Shown here: positions 23,101-30,772 of the stretch, piece by piece
How the letters are laid out: every line of letters begins with the position of its first letter
Numbering within the stretch: the stretch's first letter is position 1
Source of the DNA: Chloroflexota bacterium
GTDB taxonomy: Bacteria; Chloroflexota; Dehalococcoidia; Lucifugimonadales; UBA3495
Reading direction: 5' to 3'
Length of the DNA: 32,690 bases
Assembly: GCA_009840165.1 (NCBI GenBank)
Contig: VXOG01000070.1
Coordinates: 1 to 32,690 of the forward strand
The notes under the pieces: generated by a model
The model's database searches: none
What the model was told of the DNA's origin: nothing
Seen by the model: the letters and a program-made list of their open reading frames with translations, nothing else
Program-made: the position numbers and the translations under genes

Positions 23101-23788
23101 CATCCTGTAGGTTAGTTCCGGTCTGGATGCAGATATAGACGTCCTGGTACTGGTAGTCCGATTGGCGGACGTAGTGGGCGTCGTTGGTGATCAGCAGAGG
23201 GATTCCCGTTTCCTTGTTCAGGCGAATCAGTCCCTCGTTGATTCGAGGTAGCTGTTCGATGTGTTCGTGCTGTTGTAATTCAAGGAAGTAGTTTTCGCCG
23301 AACAGTTCCCGATACCAGCCCACCATCTCTTTGGCCGCGTTGTAATTGCCGTCGGCCAGCAGCGTGGGTACTTCCGCGGATGGACAGCCCGAAAGGCAGA
23401 TCAGCCCTTGCCGGTGCTCGTGCAACAGTTCCTTGTCGATGCGCGGACGATAATGAAATCCCTCCAAGTGTGACCGGGTAACGAGTTGCAACAGGTTGCG
23501 GTAGCCGGTGTTGTCTTTGGCGATAACCACCAGATGATTGGCGGTGCGTTCGTTAGGGGTGCGGTCGCGCCGGCTGCCGTGAGCGACGTAGAGCTCGCAT
23601 CCGATGATGGGTTTGATGCCGGCATCCTTGCATTCCGAGTAGAAATCGACCACGCCATAGAGGGATCCGTGGTCGGTGATGCTCATGGCATCCATGCCCA
23701 ATTCAGTGGTGCGACGAACCAGGTCGGGAATGCGACTGATGCCGTCGAGCATACTGTATTCGGTATGGGTATGGAGATGGGTGAACAC
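20180..23788 (-). CDS. dnaE: DNA polymerase III alpha subunit
   Basis: This 1202-residue replicative polymerase subunit starts at GTG 23788 (FTHLHTHTEYSMLDG), the standard PHP-domain opening with its HLHTHT metal motif. The polymerase active site PDIDMDFQDDRRDEV lies near residue 394. YGVIVYQDQVLHVLQNFAGYS, near residue 666, and the helix-hairpin-helix region lie further on. The OB-fold (about 970-1050) is followed by an unusual low-complexity linker at about residues 1056-1130, rich in N, G, P and S with SVNGNG twice. A short C-terminal domain follows. No proofreading exonuclease (epsilon) is fused. The gene stands alone between the UGSC operon terminator and the gamma-carbonic anhydrase gene. 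The ribosome binding site before the GTG is weak. Confidence 0.97.
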   Translation of the reverse strand: MFTHLHTHTEYSMLDGISRIPDLVRRTTELGMDAMSITDHGSLYGVVDFYSECKDAGIKPIIGCELYVAHGSRRDRTPNERTANHLVVIAKDNTGYRNLLQLVTRSHLEGFHYRPRIDKELLHEHRQGLICLSGCPSAEVPTLLADGNYNAAKEMVGWYRELFGENYFLELQQHEHIEQLPRINEGLIRLNKETGIPLLITNDAHYVRQSDYQYQDVYICIQTGTNLQDANRLRMEDSSYYIKSPAEMAALFPEFPHALDITGEVAQQCDVSLGFGQMHLPRYPTPNNEDADAYLEKLCWEGFNKRYGINSDAARARMEYELEVVRQTSFANYFLVVWDIISFVRRQEILFGVRGSAAASVVLYCLGITDIDPMAYNLVFERFLNFERKEMPDIDMDFQDDRRDEVLRYVIDRYGSDRVAQIITFGTMGPKAALRDVGRGLGMSYGDVDRIARMVPFKSRTLTDAMTANPELMENYQGDGAIQNLVDNAQALEGIVHHVSTHAAGVLIADEPLTETVPLQRPARGDENSPVMMTQYSMDPVAKLGLLKMDFLGLTNLTILDRTIKLIDQERSIRIDLTRLSLDDPETYDLLGTGNTSDLFQLESAGMQRYIKELKPSDLGDIAAMIALYRPGPMEHIDRFIRSKHGQETVSYPHPSLEELLDETYGVIVYQDQVLHVLQNFAGYSLGEADTVRKAMGKKIPELMAEERDRFVSGAMQQGYTQDMGVEIFNLIEPFAGYAFNKAHSVSYGLISYWTAYFKTHYPLEYMASVLNCRLDHGDRYVASINECTRMGIEIRLPDVNSSDVLYTLDKTSGKMDNALRIGLAAIKTVGEAAVSPIVSERTAKGPFSSISDFCRRVDVSGLNRRTLEGLARAGAFDSLAPRAAVIGSLDRIWAVAQQETRNRNSGQFGMFGEELDSSSGGTLLELDTSQPEYTPQEKASLEKEYLGVALSYNPLLALAAHNPGDAYISVDQLSEDMLGSAVTLLGHISAVSERYTRDNRKFLRVDLSMVGGQVETMVWPDALEKTEHVWQAGRIARATGRLQIRGDDFSIACYEAQEYQLPDQQASNLPPENPHTVPASPSANGHNERANSVNGNGRKPSPSPVPASVNGNGHTGKEAGVLIKMAETDDTEEDRYRLRQAIRVMLEYTGDDKVYLELFLKEGRRVLMEIPTVSTGSCDELQNRLRDLLGEDCAEYRASIA

Positions 23789-23978
23789 GTTGCAACAGCC
23801 TGATTATGAGGTGAAATTAGGATGATTCCTGTAAGCAAATGATAGCAGTCGGCATCGCCGGCTGCCAGCAAAAGCGACCTTGCTAGCAATCTTAGGCAGG
23901 GTAAAAGGGGCTGTTAAATCAGCAAGCCCGTCGGTATTTTCCTCCGGCGGGCCGCTGATTTTCACCGGCTCTAAGGGG
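23789..23978. other. dnaE upstream region
   Basis: This 190-bp stretch has no gene. Its right half holds a terminator-like hairpin for the upstream gene (23916-23961), and its left half should contain the dnaE promoter, though no good -35/-10 pair stands out. Confidence 0.4.
23916..23961 (-). terminator. terminator after the UGSC operon
   Basis: On the minus strand AAATCAGC (RC of 23954-23961) pairs perfectly with GCTGATTT (RC of 23916-23923). An inner GGCCCGCCGG/CCGACGGGC pairing supports the stem. The following AACAGCCCCTTTTACC contains only a short U-run, so the terminator may be moderate. Confidence 0.6.
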
Positions 23979-25052
23979 TTACCCCGGAACCTCAATCTTC
24001 TCTGTCACCACCCGCGTTACGCCCCAGCCGGCCAGCCACGCGGAATGGCGTCCGTCGCCGCCGGCGACCACGATCACAATGTCGTCTGCCTGGGGTGCGA
24101 TGGGCACCATGGTATCGGGCTTGCTGTCGTCGATCCACGCCGGGTAGTTGCGGTTGCCCCAGTGTCCAAGCCCGGACAGCTCTTCAATAGACATCCGCGC
24201 GTTGGCGTAGATGTACTCGCGCACATCTTTCTTGCTCAGTCCGTCGGCGGCGATCTCGGCGGCGTGTTCCGGGCTGATCACCAGCGTCACCTGCGCTCCG
24301 GTGCCGATCTGGTAATAATTGGAGAACCCGGTGGCGCGGGTCGCCTGCACCAGGGTGTTCAGCACCTCGATGCCCCGGGATACGGTGGTTTCCATAATGG
24401 GATAGAAGGCGCGGATGGCATGGAGGGTGATAATGCTGTCTTCCAGGTCGTAACCCAACTCCACGTGGCGCGGCTCCCAGGGGCTGCGGGCTTCGTTCTC
24501 GGCGAAGCAGAACGAGTAGCGTCCGGGCATGGCCAGGGTCGCCTTATCCATGTCCCCGATGATCAGCCCGGCCACGTTGCGGACGAATAGACGCAGCGCC
24601 CGGCCGATTGTGGCGTTAGCCCGGTAACCGGGGCCGAATGCGCCGGAATCGCCATTGATGCCCAACCGTTCGGCGATGGGGCCGTTGACGATGACGACCG
24701 GAGCCGCTCCCCCCGTCGTGGCCTGGCAACCCGCCAGGTTGAACGGTTGTTGCAAGGCGGCTTTGACGCAAGCTACCACCACCGGGAAGTATTCCGGGCG
24801 GCATCCGGCCATCACCGCGTTCACAGCGACTTTTTCAATGGTCACTTCGGCGTTGGACGGCTGAGCGACGCCGAGGGACAGCGACGGGTTTTCACCCCAC
24901 GGGCCTAGCATCCGGCGCACGGCGTCCTCGGTGGCGGGGACGACGGGCATACCGTCGGTCCAGCCCTGTTCGTCGTAATAGTCCTGGATGGCGTCGTAGG
25001 TGTCGGGAATGTCGATGCGGCTGGAGCTGAGGGCGGGGGTGTTGGTGGACAT
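23979..25052 (-). CDS. conserved protein of unknown function, third gene of the UGSC operon
   Basis: This 357-residue protein uses ATG 25052 (MSTNTPALSSS); the longer frame begins within the preceding gene. Strongly patterned segments are YYDEQGWTDGMPVVPATEDAV, VEKVAVNAVMAGCRPEYFPVVVA-like sequence near residue 75-100, NLAGCQATTGGAAPVVIVNGP, GYRANATIGRALRLF and MPGRYSFCFAENEARSPWEP. They suggest an enzyme or binding protein with conserved cysteines (AGC, AGCQ, SFCF). No Rossmann, kinase or membrane domain is visible. From memory, a domain of this type accompanies or is fused to UGSC selenoproteins, which the local operon supports. It starts 10 bp after the preceding stop, and its function is unknown. 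Confidence 0.72.
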   Translation of the reverse strand: MSTNTPALSSSRIDIPDTYDAIQDYYDEQGWTDGMPVVPATEDAVRRMLGPWGENPSLSLGVAQPSNAEVTIEKVAVNAVMAGCRPEYFPVVVACVKAALQQPFNLAGCQATTGGAAPVVIVNGPIAERLGINGDSGAFGPGYRANATIGRALRLFVRNVAGLIIGDMDKATLAMPGRYSFCFAENEARSPWEPRHVELGYDLEDSIITLHAIRAFYPIMETTVSRGIEVLNTLVQATRATGFSNYYQIGTGAQVTLVISPEHAAEIAADGLSKKDVREYIYANARMSIEELSGLGHWGNRNYPAWIDDSKPDTMVPIAPQADDIVIVVAGGDGRHSAWLAGWGVTRVVTEKIEVPG

Positions 25053-25062
25053 AAACGTTACT

Positions 25063-25806
25063 CTACTTGTTGGAGGATAGCGTGGCAACGACGCCGAAGT
25101 GGTCGGACAGCCGCCGATCGCCGTCCATATTGTCAATCGTTGTCAGCGCAGCAGCGGACAGATCGCCGCTAATGGCGATGTGGTCAATAGCGCGCCGACC
25201 GCGCAATCCGAGTCCGGCGGTTGCAATGGTCAAGCCCGGCGGACCCGCGGCCTGCATAGTTTTCTGGAGTTCGGCACGCACCGGTTGGGAGAGCGAAGGG
25301 TACGGACGTCTACGCTGACCGATTTGTTGGTTGAAATCGCCCAACACTATAAGCGATGTCGAGGATTTGCTGATCAGAATGGACGACAATGCGTCCAAAT
25401 AAGAGGAGTGGTCTTGCCAAGGTTTTTTGTTTTTGGCGCCAACGTTCACATTAGCGTTATGCCAGGGGATGCAAACACCTATGACCATGACCTGGCCTGT
25501 AGGAGTCTCCGTGGCGCCGGCAACGAAGCGTCCCGACGGCAGCGTTTGGCTACCGAGGTCATCGATCTCTGACCACTGTCGTGGAGACCAGAGTAGAACC
25601 TTGCGCTGATGATTCGCTGCCTCTTTGCCCAGATCAGGCGCGGCCTCGATGGTATGCCCACCAAATCCTGAAAGGAGCCGGCAATCGGTTTCAGTGAGAC
25701 AAATGATGTCGGGGGCGTGTTCTGCGATGCGGCGCAGAATTTCAGGGCTACGCTCCGACCGGGGCGCAGCCCATTCAACATTCCAATTTACGACCCGAAG
25801 GGTCAT
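25063..25806 (-). CDS. endonuclease/exonuclease/phosphatase-family hydrolase
   Basis: This 247-residue protein has the complete EEP (DNase I/ExoIII-like) active-site set. These are VVNWNVEW with the metal-binding Asn near residue 8, CLTETD with the catalytic Glu near 39, VLGDFNQ with D-x-N near 157, RAIDHIAISGDL, and the terminal SDHFGVVATL histidine. It hydrolyses phosphodiesters, but DNA, RNA, phospholipid or small-molecule preference cannot be told. No AP-endonuclease extension or signal peptide is seen. It begins 18 bp after the UGSC stop and ends 10 bp before the next gene, so it is co-transcribed with the selenoprotein, which is odd for this enzyme. Confidence 0.9.
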   Translation of the reverse strand: MTLRVVNWNVEWAAPRSERSPEILRRIAEHAPDIICLTETDCRLLSGFGGHTIEAAPDLGKEAANHQRKVLLWSPRQWSEIDDLGSQTLPSGRFVAGATETPTGQVMVIGVCIPWHNANVNVGAKNKKPWQDHSSYLDALSSILISKSSTSLIVLGDFNQQIGQRRRPYPSLSQPVRAELQKTMQAAGPPGLTIATAGLGLRGRRAIDHIAISGDLSAAALTTIDNMDGDRRLSDHFGVVATLSSNK

Positions 25807-25824
25807 GGAATTGCGGCAGCGCGC

Positions 25825-26361
25825 CTAATCGCTGGTGAGCATCTCGGCGATCTGGCCGGCGTACTTGTGGGCCATCTGCCGGACCTCGGGGATGGAGCGG
25901 GGCGCCAGCGGGCTGGGCAGGGCCAGGATCTGTACGGTGGGCATACCCAGGGAAGATGCGCGTGCGTGGGCGGCCCGGGTGAAGCTTTCGGTGATGACGC
26001 TCACGGAGGGAACGCCGCGGCTCTCGGTTACTACTGTGTCGTGGAGACCCCACGCCGTGCAGCTCCCTCAATCCGCTATTCCATGCACCACCGCGTCGCA
26101 TTCCGCCACCAGTTCGTCAATGGTCTCGTCGGCGCAAGGCGCGCTGAAACTGAACTTGCGGAGGTACAGCACCTTCTCGACCGCATATTCCTCTTCGAGA
26201 ATCACCTGTAACTCTTGCAGGAAGTTGTCGGAGTGGTACTTGCGGTTTTCCAACAGGCCGATGGTCTTGCCGGCCAGGCTGGGCAACCGGCCGGCGGCGT
26301 TCCGCTCAGCGGTTTTTTGCTCCGGCCTTGGGTCAAGAATCTGGATTGTCGCTGTGGTCAT
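25825..26361 (-). CDS. UGSC-family selenoprotein (UGA at 26068-26070 = Sec98)
   Basis: The frame from ATG 26361 reaches a TGA after 97 codons, then continues in frame to a TAG at 25825-25827, giving 178 residues with Sec98. Around it the protein reads AVVHGIAD-U-GSC-TAWGLHD, the motif that names the UGSC family of (seleno)proteins. The product after the TGA is fully protein-like (VVTESRGVPSVSVITESFTRAA, then VQILALPSPLAPRSIPEVRQ), ruling out a simple stop. N-terminal features are RLPSLAGKTIGLLENRKYHSD and the KVLYLRKFSFSAP segment. The C101 nearby could form a selenenyl-sulfide with U98, suggesting thiol-redox chemistry, but the family reaction is not established. GGAGG precedes the ATG. First gene of a three-gene operon. 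Confidence 0.94.
26040..26054 (-). promoter_or_regulatory. SECIS element of the UGSC gene
   Basis: On the mRNA, CGUGG (26054-26050) and CCACG (26044-26040) form a 5-bp stem around the loop GGUCU (26049-26045). The loop starts exactly 18 nt after the UGA. E. coli fdhF, the best-studied bacterial SECIS, has the same GGUCU loop at the same 18-nt distance. Confidence 0.88.
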
Positions 26362-26428
26362 AGCATTCCTCCGTTAGGGAGATCTAGGTTCCGGCTTTAG
26401 CGGGAACGATGGGGGGGCTAATTAGCTG

Positions 26429-27565
26429 TTAGCCCATCATCTGGTAGTGCTTGCCTTCCGTTTTGATCGCCGGAGCGACCACCATTTCGGTTTTGTGGAA
26501 ATCGCGCACAGTATAGGCGCCGCACATGCCCATAGCAACGCGCAGGGCGCCAACCAGGTTTTGGGTGCCGTTGGTGACACTGCTGGGCCCGTGCAGCAAT
26601 TGTCGGAGGCTGCCCTTGGTGCCGACGTTGATCCGGGTGCCGCGGGGCAGTTCAGGATGGGCGTTGGCCATTCCCCAGTTGTATCCGCGGCCGGGAGCTT
26701 CGGCAGCCTGCGCGAAAGGCGTGCCCAGCATGACGCCGTCTGCGCCGCTGGCCATGGCTTTGCATACGTCGCCGCCAGTGCGCAGGCCTCCGTCAGTAAT
26801 GATACTTACGTAACGCCCGGTGCGCTCGAAATAGTCTTCGCGGGCTGCGGCGCATTCAAGGGTGGCCGTCACTTGAGGAACGCCGACCCCGGTAACTTCT
26901 CTGGTGGTACAGGCGGCTCCCGGACCCACGCCTACCAGCACGGCATCGATGCCCGTTTCCATCAGTTCGCTGGCGACGTTGTAGCTGACGCAGTTGCCCA
27001 CCACGACGGGTACTTTCAGGCTATCGATCAGCTCCGAGAAGATCAAACCCCGGTAGCTCCGTGAGATGTGCCGTGCAGTGGTAACGGTGGACTGAACGAT
27101 AATGATGTCGGCGCCGGCCTCCACGGCCAGAGAGCTGAACTTCTTGGTCGTCTGCGGCGTGAAGGCGATGGCGGCAATTGCGCCCGACTGCTTGATTTCC
27201 CGCACACGTTCGCCGATGAGGTTTTCCTTTACGGGTTCGCTGTACACTTCTTGCAGGTACTCGGTCACTTCACTCTGGTCCATGGAGATGATCTCTTCCA
27301 GGACGGAGTAAGGGTCTTCGTAGCGGGAGTAGAGGCCCTCGCCATTCAGGGCGCCCAGGCCCCCCATCTCGTGCATCAAAGTGGCGAACCGTGGGGAAAC
27401 TGACCCGTCCATGGCGGAAGCAATGACGGGCGCATTGAATGAATATTGCCCGATGCTCATTTGAGTCGAGGCCATCTCGGGGTTTATGGTGACGTCACCC
27501 GGGACGATAGCGACTTCGTCAAACCCATAAGACCGTTCCAATTCCTTGAGCAAACGCCTGGCCAT
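26429..27565 (-). CDS. guaB3: GuaB3-family IMP dehydrogenase-related protein
   Basis: This 378-residue protein uses ATG 27565 (MARRLLKELER) because GAGGTGAG lies just upstream, rather than the longer frame from 27604. It is a TIM-barrel protein of the IMPDH/GMPR group without CBS domains. The catalytic loop GPGAACTTREVTGVGVPQ carries the active cysteine near residue 218. GNCVSYNVASELMETGIDAVLVG and ITDGGLRTGGDVCKAMASGADGVMLGTP are the phosphate-binding barrel strands. The family in actinobacteria and Chloroflexota is named GuaB3. Some members have GMP reductase activity, so purine interconversion is the safe call. It lies between clpC and the UGSC operon, on the same strand, with a hairpin separating it from clpC. 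Confidence 0.92.
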   Translation of the reverse strand: MARRLLKELERSYGFDEVAIVPGDVTINPEMASTQMSIGQYSFNAPVIASAMDGSVSPRFATLMHEMGGLGALNGEGLYSRYEDPYSVLEEIISMDQSEVTEYLQEVYSEPVKENLIGERVREIKQSGAIAAIAFTPQTTKKFSSLAVEAGADIIIVQSTVTTARHISRSYRGLIFSELIDSLKVPVVVGNCVSYNVASELMETGIDAVLVGVGPGAACTTREVTGVGVPQVTATLECAAAREDYFERTGRYVSIITDGGLRTGGDVCKAMASGADGVMLGTPFAQAAEAPGRGYNWGMANAHPELPRGTRINVGTKGSLRQLLHGPSSVTNGTQNLVGALRVAMGMCGAYTVRDFHKTEMVVAPAIKTEGKHYQMMG

Positions 27566-27602
27566 GGTCTCACCTCGGTGGGATGTGTCGATCAATTGTA
27601 AC

Positions 27603-27634
27603 ATTTGAGGGCGCCATCGTTGACGCCCTCAAAT
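27603..27634 (-). terminator. hairpin terminator between clpC and guaB3
   Basis: ATTTGAGGGCG (27603-27613) and CGCCCTCAAAT (27624-27634) form a perfect 11-bp stem. It would end clpC transcription on the minus strand, followed by GTTACAATTG, a weak U-run, so read-through into guaB3 is possible. Confidence 0.7.
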
Positions 27635-27671
27635 TTTGCGGTGTGCGAAATGACCCGTTGGTCAGTGTCGT

Positions 27672-30146
27672 CTAGGCCGGTGAAAGCGCGGCCAATTCCT
27701 CCTTGCGTACCTTGATGCAGATGTTTCCGTCGTCGTCCAGGTCCACAATCGCAGTGTCGCCTTCATCGATCTCGCCGCTAAGCAGCACATCGGACATTCG
27801 GTCCTCGACTTCGTTCTGAATCAGACGGCGCAAGGGACGCGCTCCGAGCACCGGGTCAAACCCGTTGGCTCCCAGGTGTTCCCGAGCGGCTTCCGTGAGC
27901 TCGATGTTGATGCTGCGCTCCTTGAGTTCGTCGCGCACCATGTTCATCATCAGGTCCACGATCTGGTGGATTTCGCTTTGATCCAGAGCATGGAACACGA
28001 TGGTTGCGTCCAAGCGGTTCAGGAACTCGGGGCGGAAGAAGCGTTTGACTTCATCCATCACCTTGTCCTTCATTCGTTCGTAAGCTTGCCGGTCGGACTG
28101 GGCCTCGTCGGCCTTGACGGCGAACCCCAGGGAAGTGTCGCGCTTGATGAGGTCGGAGCCCAGGTTGCTGGTCATGACAATGATGGAGTTACGGAAGTCA
28201 ACGCGCCGACCGCGAGCATCCGTTAGTTGACCAGCATCGAAGATTTGCAGCAAGATGTTGAAGATTTCCGGGTGTGCCTTTTCGATCTCGTCGAGCAGGA
28301 TGGCGCAGTAATTCTTCTTGCGCACACCCTCAGTCAACTGGCCGCCCTCGTCGTAACCGACATATCCCGGAGGCGCTCCGATGAGGCGGGCGGTGGTGTG
28401 CCGCTCCTGGAACTCGGACATATCGAGACGGATCATGTTGTCTTCGTGTCCGAAAAGGAATTCGGCCATAGCCCGAACCAGTTCGGTCTTTCCGACGCCG
28501 GTGGGTCCTAAGAACAGGAACACGCCAATGGGATGGCGCGGGTCTTTCAGCCCAGCCCGAGCACGGCGCACGGCCTTGGAGATGCCCACAATGGCCTCAT
28601 CCTGACCGATGATGCGCTTATGCAATTCTTCTTCCATCTGGAGGAGACGGGTTGTTTCTTCCTGAGCGAGCCGTGTGACCGGGATGCCGGTCCACATGGC
28701 GACTACTTCGGCGATGTCCTCTTCGGTAACCTGGGTCCGTTCCTTGTTGCGGTCAGCCTTCCACTCCGCCTCCAGGTTGCCCACGTTCTCGGACAGGTGA
28801 AGTTCGCGGTCGCGGAGTTCCGCAGCGACTTCGTACTGTTGAGAGGCGATGGCCTCATCCTTTTCCTTCCGAACTCGCTCCAAGACTGCCATGGCGTCCT
28901 GAACTTCCTGGGGAGCGTGGCTGCCCCGGAGGCGGACACGGGAACCGGCTTCGTCCAGAAGGTCGATGGCTTTGTCGGGCAGGAAGCGATCCGGGATATA
29001 GCGAGTGGACAACGTTGCCGCGGCCTTCACGGCGTCGTCGGTGATCTCAACGTTGTGGTGTTCTTCGTACTGACCCTTGACACCCTGAAGGATATCGACG
29101 GTCATGTCGGCGTCAGGTTCTTCGACGCGTACAGGTTGCAGCCGGCGTTCCAAGGCGGGGTCGCGCTCAACGTACTTGCGATAGTCGTCCAGCGTGGTTG
29201 CGCCAATGCACTGAATTTCGCCGCGGGCGAGGGAGGGCTTGAGGATATTAGAGGCGTCCACGGCGCCCTCGGCGGCGCCGGCTCCCACCAAGGTATGAAT
29301 TTCGTCGATGAACAAGACGCAGTTGCCTGAGGTCTTGATTTCTTCGATGACCTTCTTCAGTCGTTCTTCAAATTCGCCCCGGTACTTGGTGCCGGCGACC
29401 AATGCGCCCATGTCCAATGTGACGAGTCGCTTGCCCTGCAAGGTTTCAGGCACGGTGCCTGAAGAAATTTGCTGAGCCATGGCCTCAACGATGGCAGTCT
29501 TGCCAACGCCCGGCTCGCCGACCAGCACCGGGTTGTTCTTGGTGCGGCGGCTGAGGATCTGGGTCACACGCTCGATCTCCGTATCGCGGCCCACTACGGG
29601 GTCCAGCTTGCCGCCCAAGGCCGCGTTGGTTAGATCTACGCCCAACTGGTCCAGCGTGGGCGTGCGGGTGCTGGAGCGGGAACTGCTGGAACCGCTTCCA
29701 CCAGAGTTGCTCAGAATGCGGTGGGTCTCGGCGCGAACTTTTTCCAGATTGACGCCCAGACTTTCCAGAACGCCGGCGGCTACGCCTTCACCTTCGCGCA
29801 AAAGGCCAATGAGCAAATGCTCGGTGCCGATGTAGGTATGGTTCATGCGACGGGCTTCGTCAACCGCCAGTTCGACGACCTTCTTGGCCCTGGGGGTCAG
29901 CCCAATTTCGCCTTGAGCCGGACGTTCCCCACGTCCGATGATGAACTCCACGGCCGAGCGCACCTTGGTCAGGTCAACGCTCAGGCCGGACAGCACTCGA
30001 GCGGCTACGCCCTCGGTCTCCCGTACCAGCCCAAGCAGGATGTGCTCGGTGCCGATGTAATTATGGTTAAACCGTTGCGCTTCTTCCTGGGCCAGGGAAA
30101 GAACCCTGCGCGCCCTTTCAGAAAACTTCTCGAACCTGCTGCCCAT
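27672..30146 (-). CDS. clpC: ATP-dependent Clp protease ATP-binding subunit ClpC
   Basis: This 824-residue AAA+ unfoldase has two Clp_N repeats (residues about 1-150, [15 protein letters not shown] and [15 protein letters not shown]) and a Ser-rich linker. It also has AAA-1 with Walker [10 protein letters not shown] near 209 and Walker B, a UVR motif near 420-455, and AAA-2 with GPTGVGKTE near 546. The C-terminus ends in a basic/acidic tail. The UVR motif and length separate ClpC from ClpB. It unfolds substrates for ClpP, which is not in the window. Its ATG 30146 follows GGAGA. Heat/stress control is plausible, but I find no complete CtsR box or HAIR site in the leader. Confidence 0.97.
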   Translation of the reverse strand: MGSRFEKFSERARRVLSLAQEEAQRFNHNYIGTEHILLGLVRETEGVAARVLSGLSVDLTKVRSAVEFIIGRGERPAQGEIGLTPRAKKVVELAVDEARRMNHTYIGTEHLLIGLLREGEGVAAGVLESLGVNLEKVRAETHRILSNSGGSGSSSSRSSTRTPTLDQLGVDLTNAALGGKLDPVVGRDTEIERVTQILSRRTKNNPVLVGEPGVGKTAIVEAMAQQISSGTVPETLQGKRLVTLDMGALVAGTKYRGEFEERLKKVIEEIKTSGNCVLFIDEIHTLVGAGAAEGAVDASNILKPSLARGEIQCIGATTLDDYRKYVERDPALERRLQPVRVEEPDADMTVDILQGVKGQYEEHHNVEITDDAVKAAATLSTRYIPDRFLPDKAIDLLDEAGSRVRLRGSHAPQEVQDAMAVLERVRKEKDEAIASQQYEVAAELRDRELHLSENVGNLEAEWKADRNKERTQVTEEDIAEVVAMWTGIPVTRLAQEETTRLLQMEEELHKRIIGQDEAIVGISKAVRRARAGLKDPRHPIGVFLFLGPTGVGKTELVRAMAEFLFGHEDNMIRLDMSEFQERHTTARLIGAPPGYVGYDEGGQLTEGVRKKNYCAILLDEIEKAHPEIFNILLQIFDAGQLTDARGRRVDFRNSIIVMTSNLGSDLIKRDTSLGFAVKADEAQSDRQAYERMKDKVMDEVKRFFRPEFLNRLDATIVFHALDQSEIHQIVDLMMNMVRDELKERSINIELTEAAREHLGANGFDPVLGARPLRRLIQNEVEDRMSDVLLSGEIDEGDTAIVDLDDDGNICIKVRKEELAALSPA

Positions 30147-30436
30147 GAGACTCTCCTGGGTTGGGGGTGGGCCTGTGTACGCCGGAGTCTGACGCTGGCG
30201 CTGCCATTCTATCGCATTTGGTCAAAAATAAAAGTGGCACTAACGCTGGTGCAAAGCCTGCGCGCCACTTCGTGGGTATGCTAATTGCCCAACAGCGATT
30301 TTCTCGGACTGCCAGAATGTCCTTCGTACTTCATCACGCCCGCCCCGAAAATTTGACGATAATCGGTTTAGTCGGAATACGTCCTGATGGACGGCGGAGC
30401 GAGAAGCCCTCGCTCCTCAACCATCCTGTCAATACT
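30147..30436 (-). other. clpC upstream region
   Basis: About 290 bp separate the 5S rRNA 3' end from the clpC start. The region holds two short hairpins after the 5S gene (30380-30416). Near 30207 the minus strand has a possible -10 (TAGAAT) but no good -35. A GGTCAAA half-site sits near 30220-30226. I see no ORF. Confidence 0.4.
30380..30416 (-). terminator. tandem hairpins after the 5S rRNA
   Basis: Two adjacent perfect stems follow the 5S gene on the minus strand: GGAGCGAG/CTCGCTCC (30396-30403 with 30409-30416) and CGTCC/GGACG (30380-30384 with 30389-30393). Neither has a U-tract, so they may act in processing or as a weak terminator. Confidence 0.45.
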
Positions 30437-30553
30437 TCCCGGCGGTGACCTATTTTCCCACTCCGTCGCCAGAGCAGTATCGTCGGCGCTGGGGCGTTTC
30501 ACTTCCGTGTTCGGGATGGGAACGGGTGGGACCACCCCGCTTGAACCACCAGA
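30437..30553 (-). rRNA. rrf: 5S ribosomal RNA
   Basis: The minus strand carries the conserved 5S core CCGTTCCCATCCCGAACACG and GGAAGTGAAACGC, and its 5' and 3' ends pair as helix I (CUGGUGGU with ACCGCCGG-type sequence). The length is about 117 nt. No 16S or 23S gene lies next to it: the flanks are clpC and a divergent tRNA-Lys. It has its own promoter. Confidence 0.95.
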
Positions 30554-30567
30554 AAGTCAACGCCAGC

Positions 30568-30596
30568 ATTATCCGTTATTTCCCGAACTTTGGCAA
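30568..30596 (-). promoter_or_regulatory. promoter of the isolated 5S rRNA gene
   Basis: On the minus strand TTGCCA (30591-30596) and GATAAT (30568-30573) are exactly 17 nt apart. The start would be near 30561, about 8 nt before the mature 5S 5' end. Confidence 0.7.
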
Positions 30597-30651
30597 GCGC
30601 GACTAACCAATGATTTACGAATAATCATCATCAGGAAGCCAGGATGCGCTG

Positions 30652-30660
30652 TGCTATACT
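30652..30660 (+). promoter_or_regulatory. extended -10 promoter of tRNA-Lys
   Basis: TGC-TATACT (30652-30660) is an extended -10 element 28 bp before the tRNA. No convincing -35 precedes it, as expected for this promoter type. Confidence 0.55.
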
Positions 30661-30687
30661 GATGGGCGGTGTAACAGGCCAATGCTA

Positions 30688-30763
30688 GGGCCGTTAGCTC
30701 AGTTGGTAGAGCACCGGACTTTTAATCCGGGTGTCGTGGGTTCGACCCCCACACGGCCCACCA
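30688..30763 (+). tRNA. tRNA-Lys (anticodon UUU)
   Basis: The acceptor stem is GGGCCGT/ACGGCCC with A73 and an encoded CCA. The anticodon stem CCGGA/TCCGG encloses CTTTTAA (anticodon TTT), the D arm has AGCTCAGTTGGTAGAGC and the T arm TTCGACC. It is single and divergent from the 5S gene. Confidence 0.97.
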
Positions 30764-30772
30764 CCGAAATTG

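Noticed and set aside
24000..25136. Longer start (MTIWTAIGG) for the UGSC-operon third gene
   Set aside because: The extra 28 residues overlap the end of the EEP hydrolase gene and are unlike the rest; ATG 25052 is the simplest start.
30220..30240. GGTCAAA in front of clpC as a CtsR operator
   Set aside because: CtsR boxes need two spaced GGTCAAA-type half-sites; only one is present and the second position reads AAAGTGG.
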